Below, piece after piece: positions 7,800 to 15,159 of a DNA stretch of 22,365 bases. This stretch comes from Bacteroidota bacterium (GTDB taxonomy: Bacteria > Bacteroidota > Bacteroidia > Bacteroidales > B39-G9): positions 1-22,365 of the forward strand of contig QMPG01000015.1 of NCBI GenBank assembly GCA_003648455.1, written 5' to 3'. The position numbers and the translations under genes were made by a program. The notes beneath the pieces are model-generated. The model did no database searches. It saw only the letters and a program-made list of their open reading frames with translations, and was not told the DNA's origin. Position 1 is the stretch's first letter. The number at the start of each line of letters is the position of its first letter.

Positions 7800-8803
7800 G
7801 TTAACTTAATCCCTTTAATAACCTTTAAGACTTTCCTCATTACCATATCCGGTCCAATGGATATTCTTAACGTGCTGTTCATAGATATTGGTTCTTCATA
7901 TGTTCTTACTTTTATATTTATATCTTCTAATCGTTTAACGCATTCTAATCTTTTATAGAAATCATAAACCATCAAATTAATAAAGTTAGTAAATGTTTTT
8001 TGATAATGATTAGGAAATTCTTTTTCAAATATTCTATGCCACCTAGAAGCATTCACTTGGTTCTTATCTAATATACATAGTTCTTTTTTGTCTAATATAA
8101 TTTCTAAATTTTTAATTGCAGTTGAAGTTAAAGGATGAAGTGGCGCTATCATTTTTAGTTGTTTCATATTACGTTCTTGACTAATAATATAACCAATTCT
8201 CTCACCTGCTAATCCATGTCCTTTACTAAAACTATTTACTATAAACAGATTAGAATATAATGTTAATAAATTTGTTTCATAACTCATAAATTCATCACGA
8301 GTTAATTCTTCTGCGTAAGGTAAATAAACTATATCTAATATTACTAATATTTTTAATTCTTTTGCTTTATCTAAAATTTTTCTTAACTCTTTAAAGTTGA
8401 AGTAAGAACCAGTTGGATTATCAGGGTTTGCTAAGTATAATAACTTATGTCTTCTACGAAGTTCAGGAATAATATTTATTTCTTTATTTAAATCATAATT
8501 AATTTTCTTAACTCTTACTTTTTTGATTTGTTCAAAGACATCCAGCATACCAAAGGTTGGCTCTGGTCTAACGACCCAATCTCGTTTATTGAGAAATCGG
8601 TCGAAGATAAGTTTAATGGCGCCTTCCGCTCCATTAGTAAAGATGATTTCATTTTTTTCAATGTCTTTAAACTCCGCTAATTTATTTCTAACAGGAATAC
8701 TATCAGGATAATATCTATGTTGTCCATAAGCCGCTTCGTTCTTTGATAAATCTTTTATATCAAAATTTCTTGCAGTTCTATAATCTCTTTGTATATTCTT
8801 CAT
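7796..8803 (-). CDS. PLP-dependent class I/II aminotransferase, HisC-like
   Basis: 335 residues, near the length of histidinol-phosphate aminotransferases. Fold-type I landmarks are NGAEGAI (57-63), NPDNPTG (126-132), D157-x2-Y160 at the cofactor ring, the PLP lysine in SFSKGHGLAGERIGY (Lys194) with Arg202, and a C-terminal R-I-S-I-G segment for the carboxylate or phosphate end. The family transfers amino groups from glutamate to phosphorylated or small amino-acid-like substrates, or decarboxylates as in CobD. No other histidine genes are present, so a biosynthetic his role is unlikely. It lies between two radical-SAM genes, overlapping one by 26 bp and the other by 4 bp, so its substrate is probably made or used by them. 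It is not of the DegT type usual in amino-sugar formation. Confidence 0.85.
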   Translation of the reverse strand: MKNIQRDYRTARNFDIKDLSKNEAAYGQHRYYPDSIPVRNKLAEFKDIEKNEIIFTNGAEGAIKLIFDRFLNKRDWVVRPEPTFGMLDVFEQIKKVRVKKINYDLNKEINIIPELRRRHKLLYLANPDNPTGSYFNFKELRKILDKAKELKILVILDIVYLPYAEELTRDEFMSYETNLLTLYSNLFIVNSFSKGHGLAGERIGYIISQERNMKQLKMIAPLHPLTSTAIKNLEIILDKKELCILDKNQVNASRWHRIFEKEFPNHYQKTFTNFINLMVYDFYKRLECVKRLEDINIKVRTYEEPISMNSTLRISIGPDMVMRKVLKVIKGIKLT

Positions 8804-9566
8804 AGTGCTCTTTCCCCATCAAATCTCCTAATACATCACAATTACTGCAAGGTAAATGATTTCTATTTCCTCTTATTTTATTTATTTCTTTCCCATTCCA
8901 AGTATCTAAAAGACTATCATTATTTAAAATATTACCTAAAACGATAGTCTTATTATAGTCGTGAGGACAAAATAAGATATCGCCATTGTAATCTACATAG
9001 ATTGAATAATAAGGATAATAACAAATATTTTTTAAAGGTTTTTCTATACTAAATAAAGAGCCTGCTCTGTTGTTAACAAAATCTTCATTGCTAAACCTAT
9101 CTTTAAAAACCAATCTCTTATTATTATACTCAATTATTCTTTTATTGTCAAATTTTTTTAGTGTTTCTTTTTCATATACTGAAATACATATATCATCTAT
9201 TCCTTTTTTAAACAATAAATCTATTATATCATCTGTAAGAAAATCTCCGTTTGTATTCATAGTTAAATGAGCATTTGGAATAAATTTATTTTTCATATCT
9301 ATATAATAATATAAATCAGTATGCAGGGTTGGCTCAGAAAAACCAGAAAAACTTAAAAGCCCTTCAAACCCCATATTTCTTAATTGTAATATAACTGATA
9401 AATATGTTAAAGGAGACATTTCTTTTTTTGTTGCTGGAACTATTGACGGGCAAAAAGAACAGCTTCTATTACAATAATTTAATAAATTTAGTTCTATTAC
9501 AGAAAAGATAGGTTTGTTTTCATAGTATTGAACCTTACTAATTATTGATGAGTGTATATAGCTCAT
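8778..9566 (-). CDS. Radical SAM protein with short SPASM domain (CP-x-D type)
   Basis: 262 residues. The cluster motif CNRSCSFC gives C32, C36 and C39, with GFSEP at 75-79 in the SAM-binding position and NTNGD at 104-108. The C-terminus has C182, C200-P-H-D, a GNIL turn (211-214) and C240-x2-C243. This resembles the CC-x-D subtype of two neighbours but is shorter. The function is not recognisable beyond the superfamily. It overlaps the KDO-8-phosphate synthase gene by 29 bp and the aminotransferase gene by 26 bp. The starts are fixed by the domain edges, so both overlaps look real. Its position directly after the KDO synthase hints at sugar-related chemistry, but that is inference only. Confidence 0.85.
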   Translation of the reverse strand: MSYIHSSIISKVQYYENKPIFSVIELNLLNYCNRSCSFCPSIVPATKKEMSPLTYLSVILQLRNMGFEGLLSFSGFSEPTLHTDLYYYIDMKNKFIPNAHLTMNTNGDFLTDDIIDLLFKKGIDDICISVYEKETLKKFDNKRIIEYNNKRLVFKDRFSNEDFVNNRAGSLFSIEKPLKNICYYPYYSIYVDYNGDILFCPHDYNKTIVLGNILNNDSLLDTWNGKEINKIRGNRNHLPCSNCDVLGDLMGKEHYEEYTKRL

Positions 9567-10302
9567 AAGTTCTCTCTATTAATTTTTCAATATGTTCTAA
9601 TGGATACATAGTTTCTGCGTCGCATAATGCTTCACTACATCTTGGATGTGTTTCAACAAAAAATCCATCTGCTCCTACAGCAATTGCTGACATTGCAAGA
9701 GTTTCCACCATTTCTCTACTGCTCATTGGATAATTCTTATTAGGATGAGTAATATCAACTAAGATTTTATCAGCCATTGAGGATTTGAGAATAGGTATAT
9801 GTCGTGGGTCCATTATAGTTTGATTATAACCAAACATTGTTCCTCTATCTGTAATAGTTATGTCTATTGGCTTTGGATAATTTCTTGAATAGATATCATT
9901 AATATACTTAGAGAATTCAAGAGGCCCCATAAATTGAGGTTTTTTTATATGAACATAATTAGCGTAAGTGAATGCTGCATCTATGAGGGATCTTTGTTTT
10001 GCTAAATAAGCGGGTATTTGAACTAAGTCAACAAACTTTGCATATTTTTTTATTTGACCAATCGTATGAAAATCAGTTGTAATCATACAATTATATCTTT
10101 GTTTAACACTTAATAGATAAGTCATACCTGTAGTAAATCCTGGCCCTTGCCAAGAAGTAGATGATGTTCTATTATCTTTTACGCAAGAAGATTTGAAGTA
10201 AAAATTTATATCTTTATCTTTTGTTATATTAACTAATTCTTTTGCAGTTTCTGTTGCAGTTCCTAAATCTTCAAGGACGCATGGCCCAGCTATTAGTGTC
10301 AT
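9538..10302 (-). CDS. kdsA: 3-deoxy-8-phosphooctulonate synthase (KDO-8-phosphate synthase), metal-dependent type
   Basis: 254 residues. The family condenses phosphoenolpyruvate with arabinose-5-phosphate to KDO-8-phosphate in the cytoplasm. Signatures are IAGPC (4-8), FKSS (36-39), KDNRTS (compare KANRSS), QGPG (52-55), TTDFH (75-79), VQIPAYLAKQ (94-103), IKKPQFM (119-125), DRGTMFGYN (152-160), DITH (183-186), VETHP (216-220) and CDAE (227-230). All four metal ligands of the metal-dependent class are present (C8, H186, E217, D228); metal-independent enzymes have Asn at the first position. The Asn in KDNRTS favours arabinose-5-phosphate over the erythrose-4-phosphate of DAHP synthases. The ATG 10302 start, with AAGGAA upstream, is forced because IAGPC begins at residue 4. 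It overlaps both neighbours by ~30 bp. Confidence 0.92.
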   Translation of the reverse strand: MTLIAGPCVLEDLGTATETAKELVNITKDKDINFYFKSSCVKDNRTSSTSWQGPGFTTGMTYLLSVKQRYNCMITTDFHTIGQIKKYAKFVDLVQIPAYLAKQRSLIDAAFTYANYVHIKKPQFMGPLEFSKYINDIYSRNYPKPIDITITDRGTMFGYNQTIMDPRHIPILKSSMADKILVDITHPNKNYPMSSREMVETLAMSAIAVGADGFFVETHPRCSEALCDAETMYPLEHIEKLIERTYELYTLINN

Positions 10303-10978
10303 TTTTTCTATTCCTTATTCCACTATATATGGTTTCAAGAAAGGGTTTATAATTTTTAAACTTCATATCAAAATAATATTTATTCCTATCATTATTTTCT
10401 TTATACATATCAGTGGAGTTTTCTTGCTGATAATCTAAGTGCATTGTTAATGTATTAATAAAACTATATGGCTTCTTCTTTAATAAATAATACGAAGCTG
10501 CAAAATCAATATCCTCATACCCATAGCCTATATAGTTTTCATCAAAACCGCCAATTACCTTAAAGGTATTTTGGTTTGTGATAAAACATTTGCCTATTCC
10601 ATAAGAATGTTCTATTATCCAATCTTCTTTGAAATCACAAAGTATCTTAGGTTTAGATAAGAAGTAACCACCAGCATCTATTATCATATTTTCTTGCTGA
10701 TATATAAAAATAATATCAGCATCACATACAATAAATGTATTAGATCTAATTAAGTTTTTTACTCCTAGGTTTATTAACTTAGATTTATTAAATAATCCTT
10801 CTTCTGGATACCATCCATAATTAAAAATGTTACTTGTATCAAGTGGAATAGAAGGAAAGGAACCAGCATCTGCTATACATATGCGAAATAAACTTGTATC
10901 GACTGAAAGTATTGATTTCTTAAATATGTCTAACCTTTTACCTGTTAAATTAGCTATTGGATATAATAAATCTATCAT
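10271..10978 (-). CDS. GT-A fold glycosyltransferase, galactosyltransferase (GT7-C) like
   Basis: 235 residues. The DxD-type metal and nucleotide-sugar motif is CDADIIF (85-91). The acceptor-side motif GGFDENYIGYGYEDIDF (143-159) is typical of beta-1,4-galactosyltransferase and chondroitin-polymerase-like C-terminal domains, and His180 follows at the expected distance. No membrane segment is visible, so the enzyme is probably cytoplasmic. The N-terminal nucleotide-binding part is short. It would transfer a UDP-sugar to an acceptor; KDO transferases that use CMP-KDO are of a different fold, so this enzyme probably adds another sugar rather than the KDO itself. It overlaps the carbamoyltransferase gene by 29 bp and the KDO synthase gene by 32 bp. 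Confidence 0.82.
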   Translation of the reverse strand: MIDLLYPIANLTGKRLDIFKKSILSVDTSLFRICIADAGSFPSIPLDTSNIFNYGWYPEEGLFNKSKLINLGVKNLIRSNTFIVCDADIIFIYQQENMIIDAGGYFLSKPKILCDFKEDWIIEHSYGIGKCFITNQNTFKVIGGFDENYIGYGYEDIDFAASYYLLKKKPYSFINTLTMHLDYQQENSTDMYKENNDRNKYYFDMKFKNYKPFLETIYSGIRNRKNDTNSWAMRP

Positions 10979-12455
10979 TGTTTTTCTCTATAATATAATC
11001 TTCTAATATTAGTAAATCTAAATTTGACTTAGCAAATGTTCTCAAAGCATCAACCGGAGTATCAACTATCGGTTCTTGTATATTGAAGCTCGTATTGAGC
11101 AAAATGGGGATGCCAGTCCTCTTAAAGAAAGTTTCTATGAGTAAGTATAGTTTTAAATTATCGTTTTTAGAGACACTCTGTACTCGTCCAGTGTAGTCTT
11201 TATGACATACGCCAGCAACTAACTCACCTTTTCCTTTTTTGTATTTTGCTATTTTTAACATATAAGGAGAGGTAGTTAAATCCTCGAACCAGTTAGAAAC
11301 TTCTTCTTCTAAAATCGCAGGAGCATATGGTCTATACCATTCTCTATGCTTAATATATTTATTAATATATTCTTTTACCACTCCACTTCTTGGGTCTGCG
11401 AGAATTGACCTATTGCCTAACGCACGTGGTCCGCTCTCGCTATGTCCTTGATATAAAGCAATAATTTTTCCCTGTATTATTTTGTCAGCTATATAGTCAT
11501 AATTAAATTTTTTGTGAGTGAGATTAAGTTGCTTTATTATACCTAATGTATTTTCTGTTATGTTTTGTTGTCTTCCTATATAAGCAGGTTTTGGAAGCCT
11601 TTTGTTTGCAACAAGAAGTGCTCCTCCAACTGAAACTCCGGAATCCGATGTAGCTGGACTTATATAAACTTCATCATAAAGGGAATTGATTTTTTGGTTT
11701 ATATAACCATTTAATCCAATTCCACCTGATATGAGCAGAGTTTTAGAAGACTTTACTTTCTTTAAGTATTCTATTGTTTTATTCTCTGAGAACTTTTGTA
11801 GTGTATGCGCTATATCTTCTACTTTGTAAATATAATATATATTTTTAAGTACTTCTTTAGCTTCATTGACTATATTAACGTCTGTAGTTATTTTGAGTTT
11901 TTGTAGAATATTCAAAGCATCTTCGTATTTTTTATAAATAGATTTATTAAAAACTCCATAGGCAACCATACCCATTATTTTTCCTTCTTGATGCATCTTG
12001 TTAAAAAACCTTAAAGAAAATAACTCCCACAATAAACCAAGCCCAAATGTAGATGTATCTATTAGTTTTTTACTTTCATTATAAAAATATCTATCTGTTT
12101 CCATTCCCCAGCCATCATAAGCAAGAATATCACATTTATCTATTTTTTCAGGTCTTGTATAATAAACATAAGCTGCGTGAGCTAAATGATGAGAGATATA
12201 AATTTGTTTATTTTGAGGAATATATTCATCCTCAAACTCAGTATATATTTTTACATCGTCTTTGTTTTCTGTCATTGAAGAAACTATAACATCAAAATCA
12301 AAATCTTTTATTAATTTTTCTATTACTTTTTTTGATTTATTATTATGTAAATGTTTTATTCTACTAATTCTTTCTTGCTCTATATGAACTAAAGTGTCTT
12401 CGGTTAAAAAAGAAACATTTGGGTCGTGCCCTTCATGGATAGATAAAATCTTCAT
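10950..12455 (-). CDS. O-carbamoyltransferase, NodU/CmcH/TobZ family
   Basis: 501 residues, containing both halves of the family. The N-terminal YrdC/Kae1-like part has EGHDPNVSF (8-16), HHLAHAA (89-95), DGWG (114-117), GKIMGMVAYG (158-167) and GGIGLNG (244-250). The C-terminal half has GHSESGPRALGNRS (337-350), ADPR, HREWYRPYAP (370-379) and NTSFNIQEPIV. These are the carbamoyl-phosphate, ATP and metal-site signatures. The family carbamoylates hydroxyls on sugars, antibiotics and Nod factors, and relatives from viral metagenomes are reported to act on 5-hydroxymethylcytosine in DNA. Here the neighbours (glycosyltransferase, KDO synthase) favour a glycan substrate, while DNA modification remains an alternative. 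It follows the DUF512-like radical-SAM gene by 3 bp. Confidence 0.9.
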   Translation of the reverse strand: MKILSIHEGHDPNVSFLTEDTLVHIEQERISRIKHLHNNKSKKVIEKLIKDFDFDVIVSSMTENKDDVKIYTEFEDEYIPQNKQIYISHHLAHAAYVYYTRPEKIDKCDILAYDGWGMETDRYFYNESKKLIDTSTFGLGLLWELFSLRFFNKMHQEGKIMGMVAYGVFNKSIYKKYEDALNILQKLKITTDVNIVNEAKEVLKNIYYIYKVEDIAHTLQKFSENKTIEYLKKVKSSKTLLISGGIGLNGYINQKINSLYDEVYISPATSDSGVSVGGALLVANKRLPKPAYIGRQQNITENTLGIIKQLNLTHKKFNYDYIADKIIQGKIIALYQGHSESGPRALGNRSILADPRSGVVKEYINKYIKHREWYRPYAPAILEEEVSNWFEDLTTSPYMLKIAKYKKGKGELVAGVCHKDYTGRVQSVSKNDNLKLYLLIETFFKRTGIPILLNTSFNIQEPIVDTPVDALRTFAKSNLDLLILEDYIIEKNNDRFIISNS

Positions 12456-12458
12456 ATC

Positions 12459-13661
12459 TTAACCCATAATAAACTTAAATTCTTCTGTATCATATGAACT
12501 AAACTTATTCATCATAACATCTTCATGATAGATACGAAAAACATCTTTTGATAAAACATAATATTTATATTTAACTGGGTGGTTTTTTATAGCGTAGTAA
12601 AAGTCATCTCTTGTTAATAAACCTGCGGCAGTCACGGTTCCACCAAAAGTATGATTTTTTACATTTATTCTATTAATAAAATCTTTAAAACGACTTGAAA
12701 AACTATAAACAGAATCCGCTAATAACCATCCTACATCATCATAGTCAATTCTTCTATCATCGATTAATTTTATTGTGTTATTAATTCTTCTTTCAAAATC
12801 ATTTTTTTCTTCTTCGTGATTAGAAAATGTCATACCTTCAGGTATCATTTCCATTGTATCTTCTAATTCCCAAAATACAGGATTTATTTTTATTTTATTT
12901 TTTCTACACCAAGAAAGCATTTCTTTAAAGTTTTTAATTCCAAGTGCAGACATTTCTAGTACATCAGGATTTCGTGCTGTATGTGTTGTATATCCAGTTG
13001 GCCATATTCTAAAGTCTTTGTGGTCTATTATATTTGGGTTTATTCTATTTATTTCTTCAATGTCTCGCTTAAAGATTTCCATATCTCCATGAAATACCAT
13101 AAACAATCCATTAAGTAAATCATCTTGAGCGAGAAGATTTTTAACTCCTTTTAAATCGTCCGGTCCTTTCATCATGTAATCTCTTTTTTCTTGATCAAGA
13201 GTATTTAATGTAATATGACACTTCCAATTTGCTTTTCTAAATAAATCAAAGTCTTCGGGTTTAGACCATCTACCAAGCGTAACTGTTGATATACCTATGT
13301 CTGGAAAGTATTCATGCCCTATTTCTATAAGTTTTGAATAATAAGGATGAAAAAAAGGCTCTGATTGAATTACTTGACCTCCTGAACCAATGTCGATTTC
13401 ATACATTGGTTCAGTTACACCATCTTCTTCTCTTTGTCTTAGTAAATCAAGCCCAAACCTTAAATCATCTTCTGATATAAAGTTTATTGAAGAATTAATA
13501 TTAAGTCTTTTTTTATTTCCCTGAAGAAAACAATAGATACAACCATGTAAACAATGTCCTCCTGTTGGTACTATCCCTCTTGTTGCGTCTTTTATCCATA
13601 CCTTAAACTCATCAGGCTCTAAACCTATTTTACTTTTAGGTGTTGGTTTCTTGCTTTCCAT
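12459..13661 (-). CDS. Radical SAM protein related to the DUF512 family (no PDZ domain)
   Basis: 400 residues from ATG 13661, where AAGGA is well spaced; a TTG one codon earlier is also possible. The motif PTGGHCLHGCIYC carries C37, C41 and C44. The lead-in 'VPTGG' and the C-terminal FGGTVTAAGLLTRDD resemble the DUF512 radical-SAM family, whose members have 'VPTGGxC...CxFC' and 'VTVAGLLTGxD'. The usual N-terminal PDZ-like domain is absent. There is no cysteine-rich SPASM tail. The central region with TLGRWSKPEDF and HITLNTLDQEKRDYM is the SAM-barrel part. DUF512 proteins have no settled function that I can name, so the reaction is unknown. It overlaps the SPASM gene upstream by 26 bp and precedes the carbamoyltransferase by 3 bp. 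Confidence 0.75.
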   Translation of the reverse strand: MESKKPTPKSKIGLEPDEFKVWIKDATRGIVPTGGHCLHGCIYCFLQGNKKRLNINSSINFISEDDLRFGLDLLRQREEDGVTEPMYEIDIGSGGQVIQSEPFFHPYYSKLIEIGHEYFPDIGISTVTLGRWSKPEDFDLFRKANWKCHITLNTLDQEKRDYMMKGPDDLKGVKNLLAQDDLLNGLFMVFHGDMEIFKRDIEEINRINPNIIDHKDFRIWPTGYTTHTARNPDVLEMSALGIKNFKEMLSWCRKNKIKINPVFWELEDTMEMIPEGMTFSNHEEEKNDFERRINNTIKLIDDRRIDYDDVGWLLADSVYSFSSRFKDFINRINVKNHTFGGTVTAAGLLTRDDFYYAIKNHPVKYKYYVLSKDVFRIYHEDVMMNKFSSYDTEEFKFIMG

Positions 13662-14946
13662 CAATTTTCCTTATAAGCAATAATCTTCTATCTTTCTTAT
13701 CTATCTCTAAGTTGAGTTTATATTTTTTAGCTAACTCATTTAAGTGAGATCCTTGTTTGATTGAAAGAGCAGTATTAGCTAGTCTATATCTTGCTATTCC
13801 ATCTTCCATCTTCTCATCATTATAGATAGCATTGATTATCTCTACTATATTTATGACACAATATTTATAAAATGATTTATGAATATCGCAAGTTAAATCA
13901 GTTCTTATTCCCCATTTACCAAACTTAGAGTAATAAAATGCCATACATCCGTGATCGCAAATTCCATCCGCAATACAAGTATCACACCCAGCATCTAAAA
14001 TAACTTGATGCTTTTCTCTTATGAAATCAGTATATCTTGATAATTGTTTTAACGCCAAAAAATCTTTATCTCTTACATTTTCCACTCTTGCAGCTTTAAA
14101 ATTTTCGGAATATCTTCCACAGAATTGAAACTCTCCATCCGCCTCCATTTCTACTATACTCATTCCTCCGCCACAAATTTTTGAGCCACAATTACTTCTT
14201 TCTGTTAGTTTTGATACTAATAGATAATCAGAAATAAATTTAGATAATAAATGTTTTGTGTTTCCTTCCCTTAAAGTAAAAGTTTTTATGTATTCATCAA
14301 TAAAAAGTTTCCAGACTTTATTGAAAAAATCTTCTCCTGAAACTTCTCCTCCTATTCCATTAACATCTTCTACATAGTTTGCTTTTATCGACTCTATTCC
14401 ATAATTATCTCTAAGAAAATCAACGCTTTCTATAATATTATTTATATTTCCTTCATGTATTACCATAAGAAAACCAAAATTTACATTAAATTTTTTCAGT
14501 AAATTAAATTTATTATAAAAAGTTTTTTCTTTTATTGTTTTAGTTCTTTTTTTATTCGCGTCGCCTACACCATCAAAACTACATCCAAGCTGTACATTCC
14601 ACTTTGATAATATTTGGCACCATTCTTCATCTATAAGAGTAAGATTAGATTGCATTCCAAAAGAATGATTTATGCTATTTTCATTAAGCCTTTTCTCAGC
14701 ATATGTTAACATCTTTATCATTTGTTTCTTTGGAGTTAATGTAGGTTCTCCTCCATGAAAAATAATACTAAATAGTTCTTGGTTTCCTCGCCTTTCTACT
14801 ATAACCCTTTCTATTGTTTTTTTATATAACTCAAAGTCAATCATTTCACCTTTGTAATTGTCTTTATTGTGTATATAACAATATTCACATCTAAGGTTGC
14901 AGTCTCTTGTTACTTTTAATATAAGTTGATTACTAAATCTAAACAT
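13636..14946 (-). CDS. Radical SAM/SPASM peptide- or protein-modifying enzyme
   Basis: 436 residues. The cluster motif CNLRCEYC gives C16, C20 and C23, and FHGGEPTL includes GGEP at 65-68. The full SPASM domain is C258-x17-C276, then C321-x2-C324-x5-C330-x3-C334-x18-C353, the same spacing as the 4058-5095 protein, plus C253. The SPASM domain is followed by about 80 further residues, a possible substrate-binding extension. Family members include anSME and RiPP maturases that make C-C, C-O or C-S crosslinks. It has an AAGGAA site before ATG 14946, 2 bp after a small zinc-ribbon gene. That gene in turn follows the Tyr/His-rich repeat protein, which makes that protein the most obvious substrate candidate. 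This is inference. Confidence 0.88.
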   Translation of the reverse strand: MFRFSNQLILKVTRDCNLRCEYCYIHNKDNYKGEMIDFELYKKTIERVIVERRGNQELFSIIFHGGEPTLTPKKQMIKMLTYAEKRLNENSINHSFGMQSNLTLIDEEWCQILSKWNVQLGCSFDGVGDANKKRTKTIKEKTFYNKFNLLKKFNVNFGFLMVIHEGNINNIIESVDFLRDNYGIESIKANYVEDVNGIGGEVSGEDFFNKVWKLFIDEYIKTFTLREGNTKHLLSKFISDYLLVSKLTERSNCGSKICGGGMSIVEMEADGEFQFCGRYSENFKAARVENVRDKDFLALKQLSRYTDFIREKHQVILDAGCDTCIADGICDHGCMAFYYSKFGKWGIRTDLTCDIHKSFYKYCVINIVEIINAIYNDEKMEDGIARYRLANTALSIKQGSHLNELAKKYKLNLEIDKKDRRLLLIRKIDGKQETNT

Positions 14947-14948
14947 TA

Positions 14949-15146
14949 TTATTCCTTGTTAAATACTTCTGCTATAATGTCTGTAAATTTATCAAAACAT
15001 TCTTCACAGATAGTTTCTTCAGGAATTCCAATTGAATTTGGAACATTTTCCCAAGTTCCGTTTTCATTAAATCTATCTACACTAAAAGCTAACTTTATTT
15101 TTATTTTTATAGTATCTAATTTTTTATTACATGATGTACAATTCAT
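14949..15146 (-). CDS. Small zinc-ribbon-like protein
   Basis: 65 residues from ATG 15146. This start is preferred over a longer frame to 15197 because AAAGAGGT lies just before it and the longer version would run into the upstream gene. Two CxxC pairs, C3-x2-C6 (MNCTSC) and C47-x2-C50 (ICEEC), are typical of a zinc ribbon or treble-clef fold. The middle is charged, with the acidic, Asn-rich stretch DRFNENGTWENVPNS. The function is unknown; it could be a small partner of the SPASM enzyme encoded 2 bp downstream or a nucleic-acid-binding protein. Confidence 0.65.
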   Translation of the reverse strand: MNCTSCNKKLDTIKIKIKLAFSVDRFNENGTWENVPNSIGIPEETICEECFDKFTDIIAEVFNKE

Positions 15147-15159
15147 TTTTACCTCTTTT

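Noticed and set aside
9538..10302. Reading the KDO synthase as a DAHP synthase or NeuB-type sialic acid synthase
   Set aside because: The KDNRTS motif keeps the Asn typical of KDO-8-phosphate synthases, and IKKPQFM, FGYN and the metal-ligand set fit that family; no SAF-domain tail as in NeuB is present.
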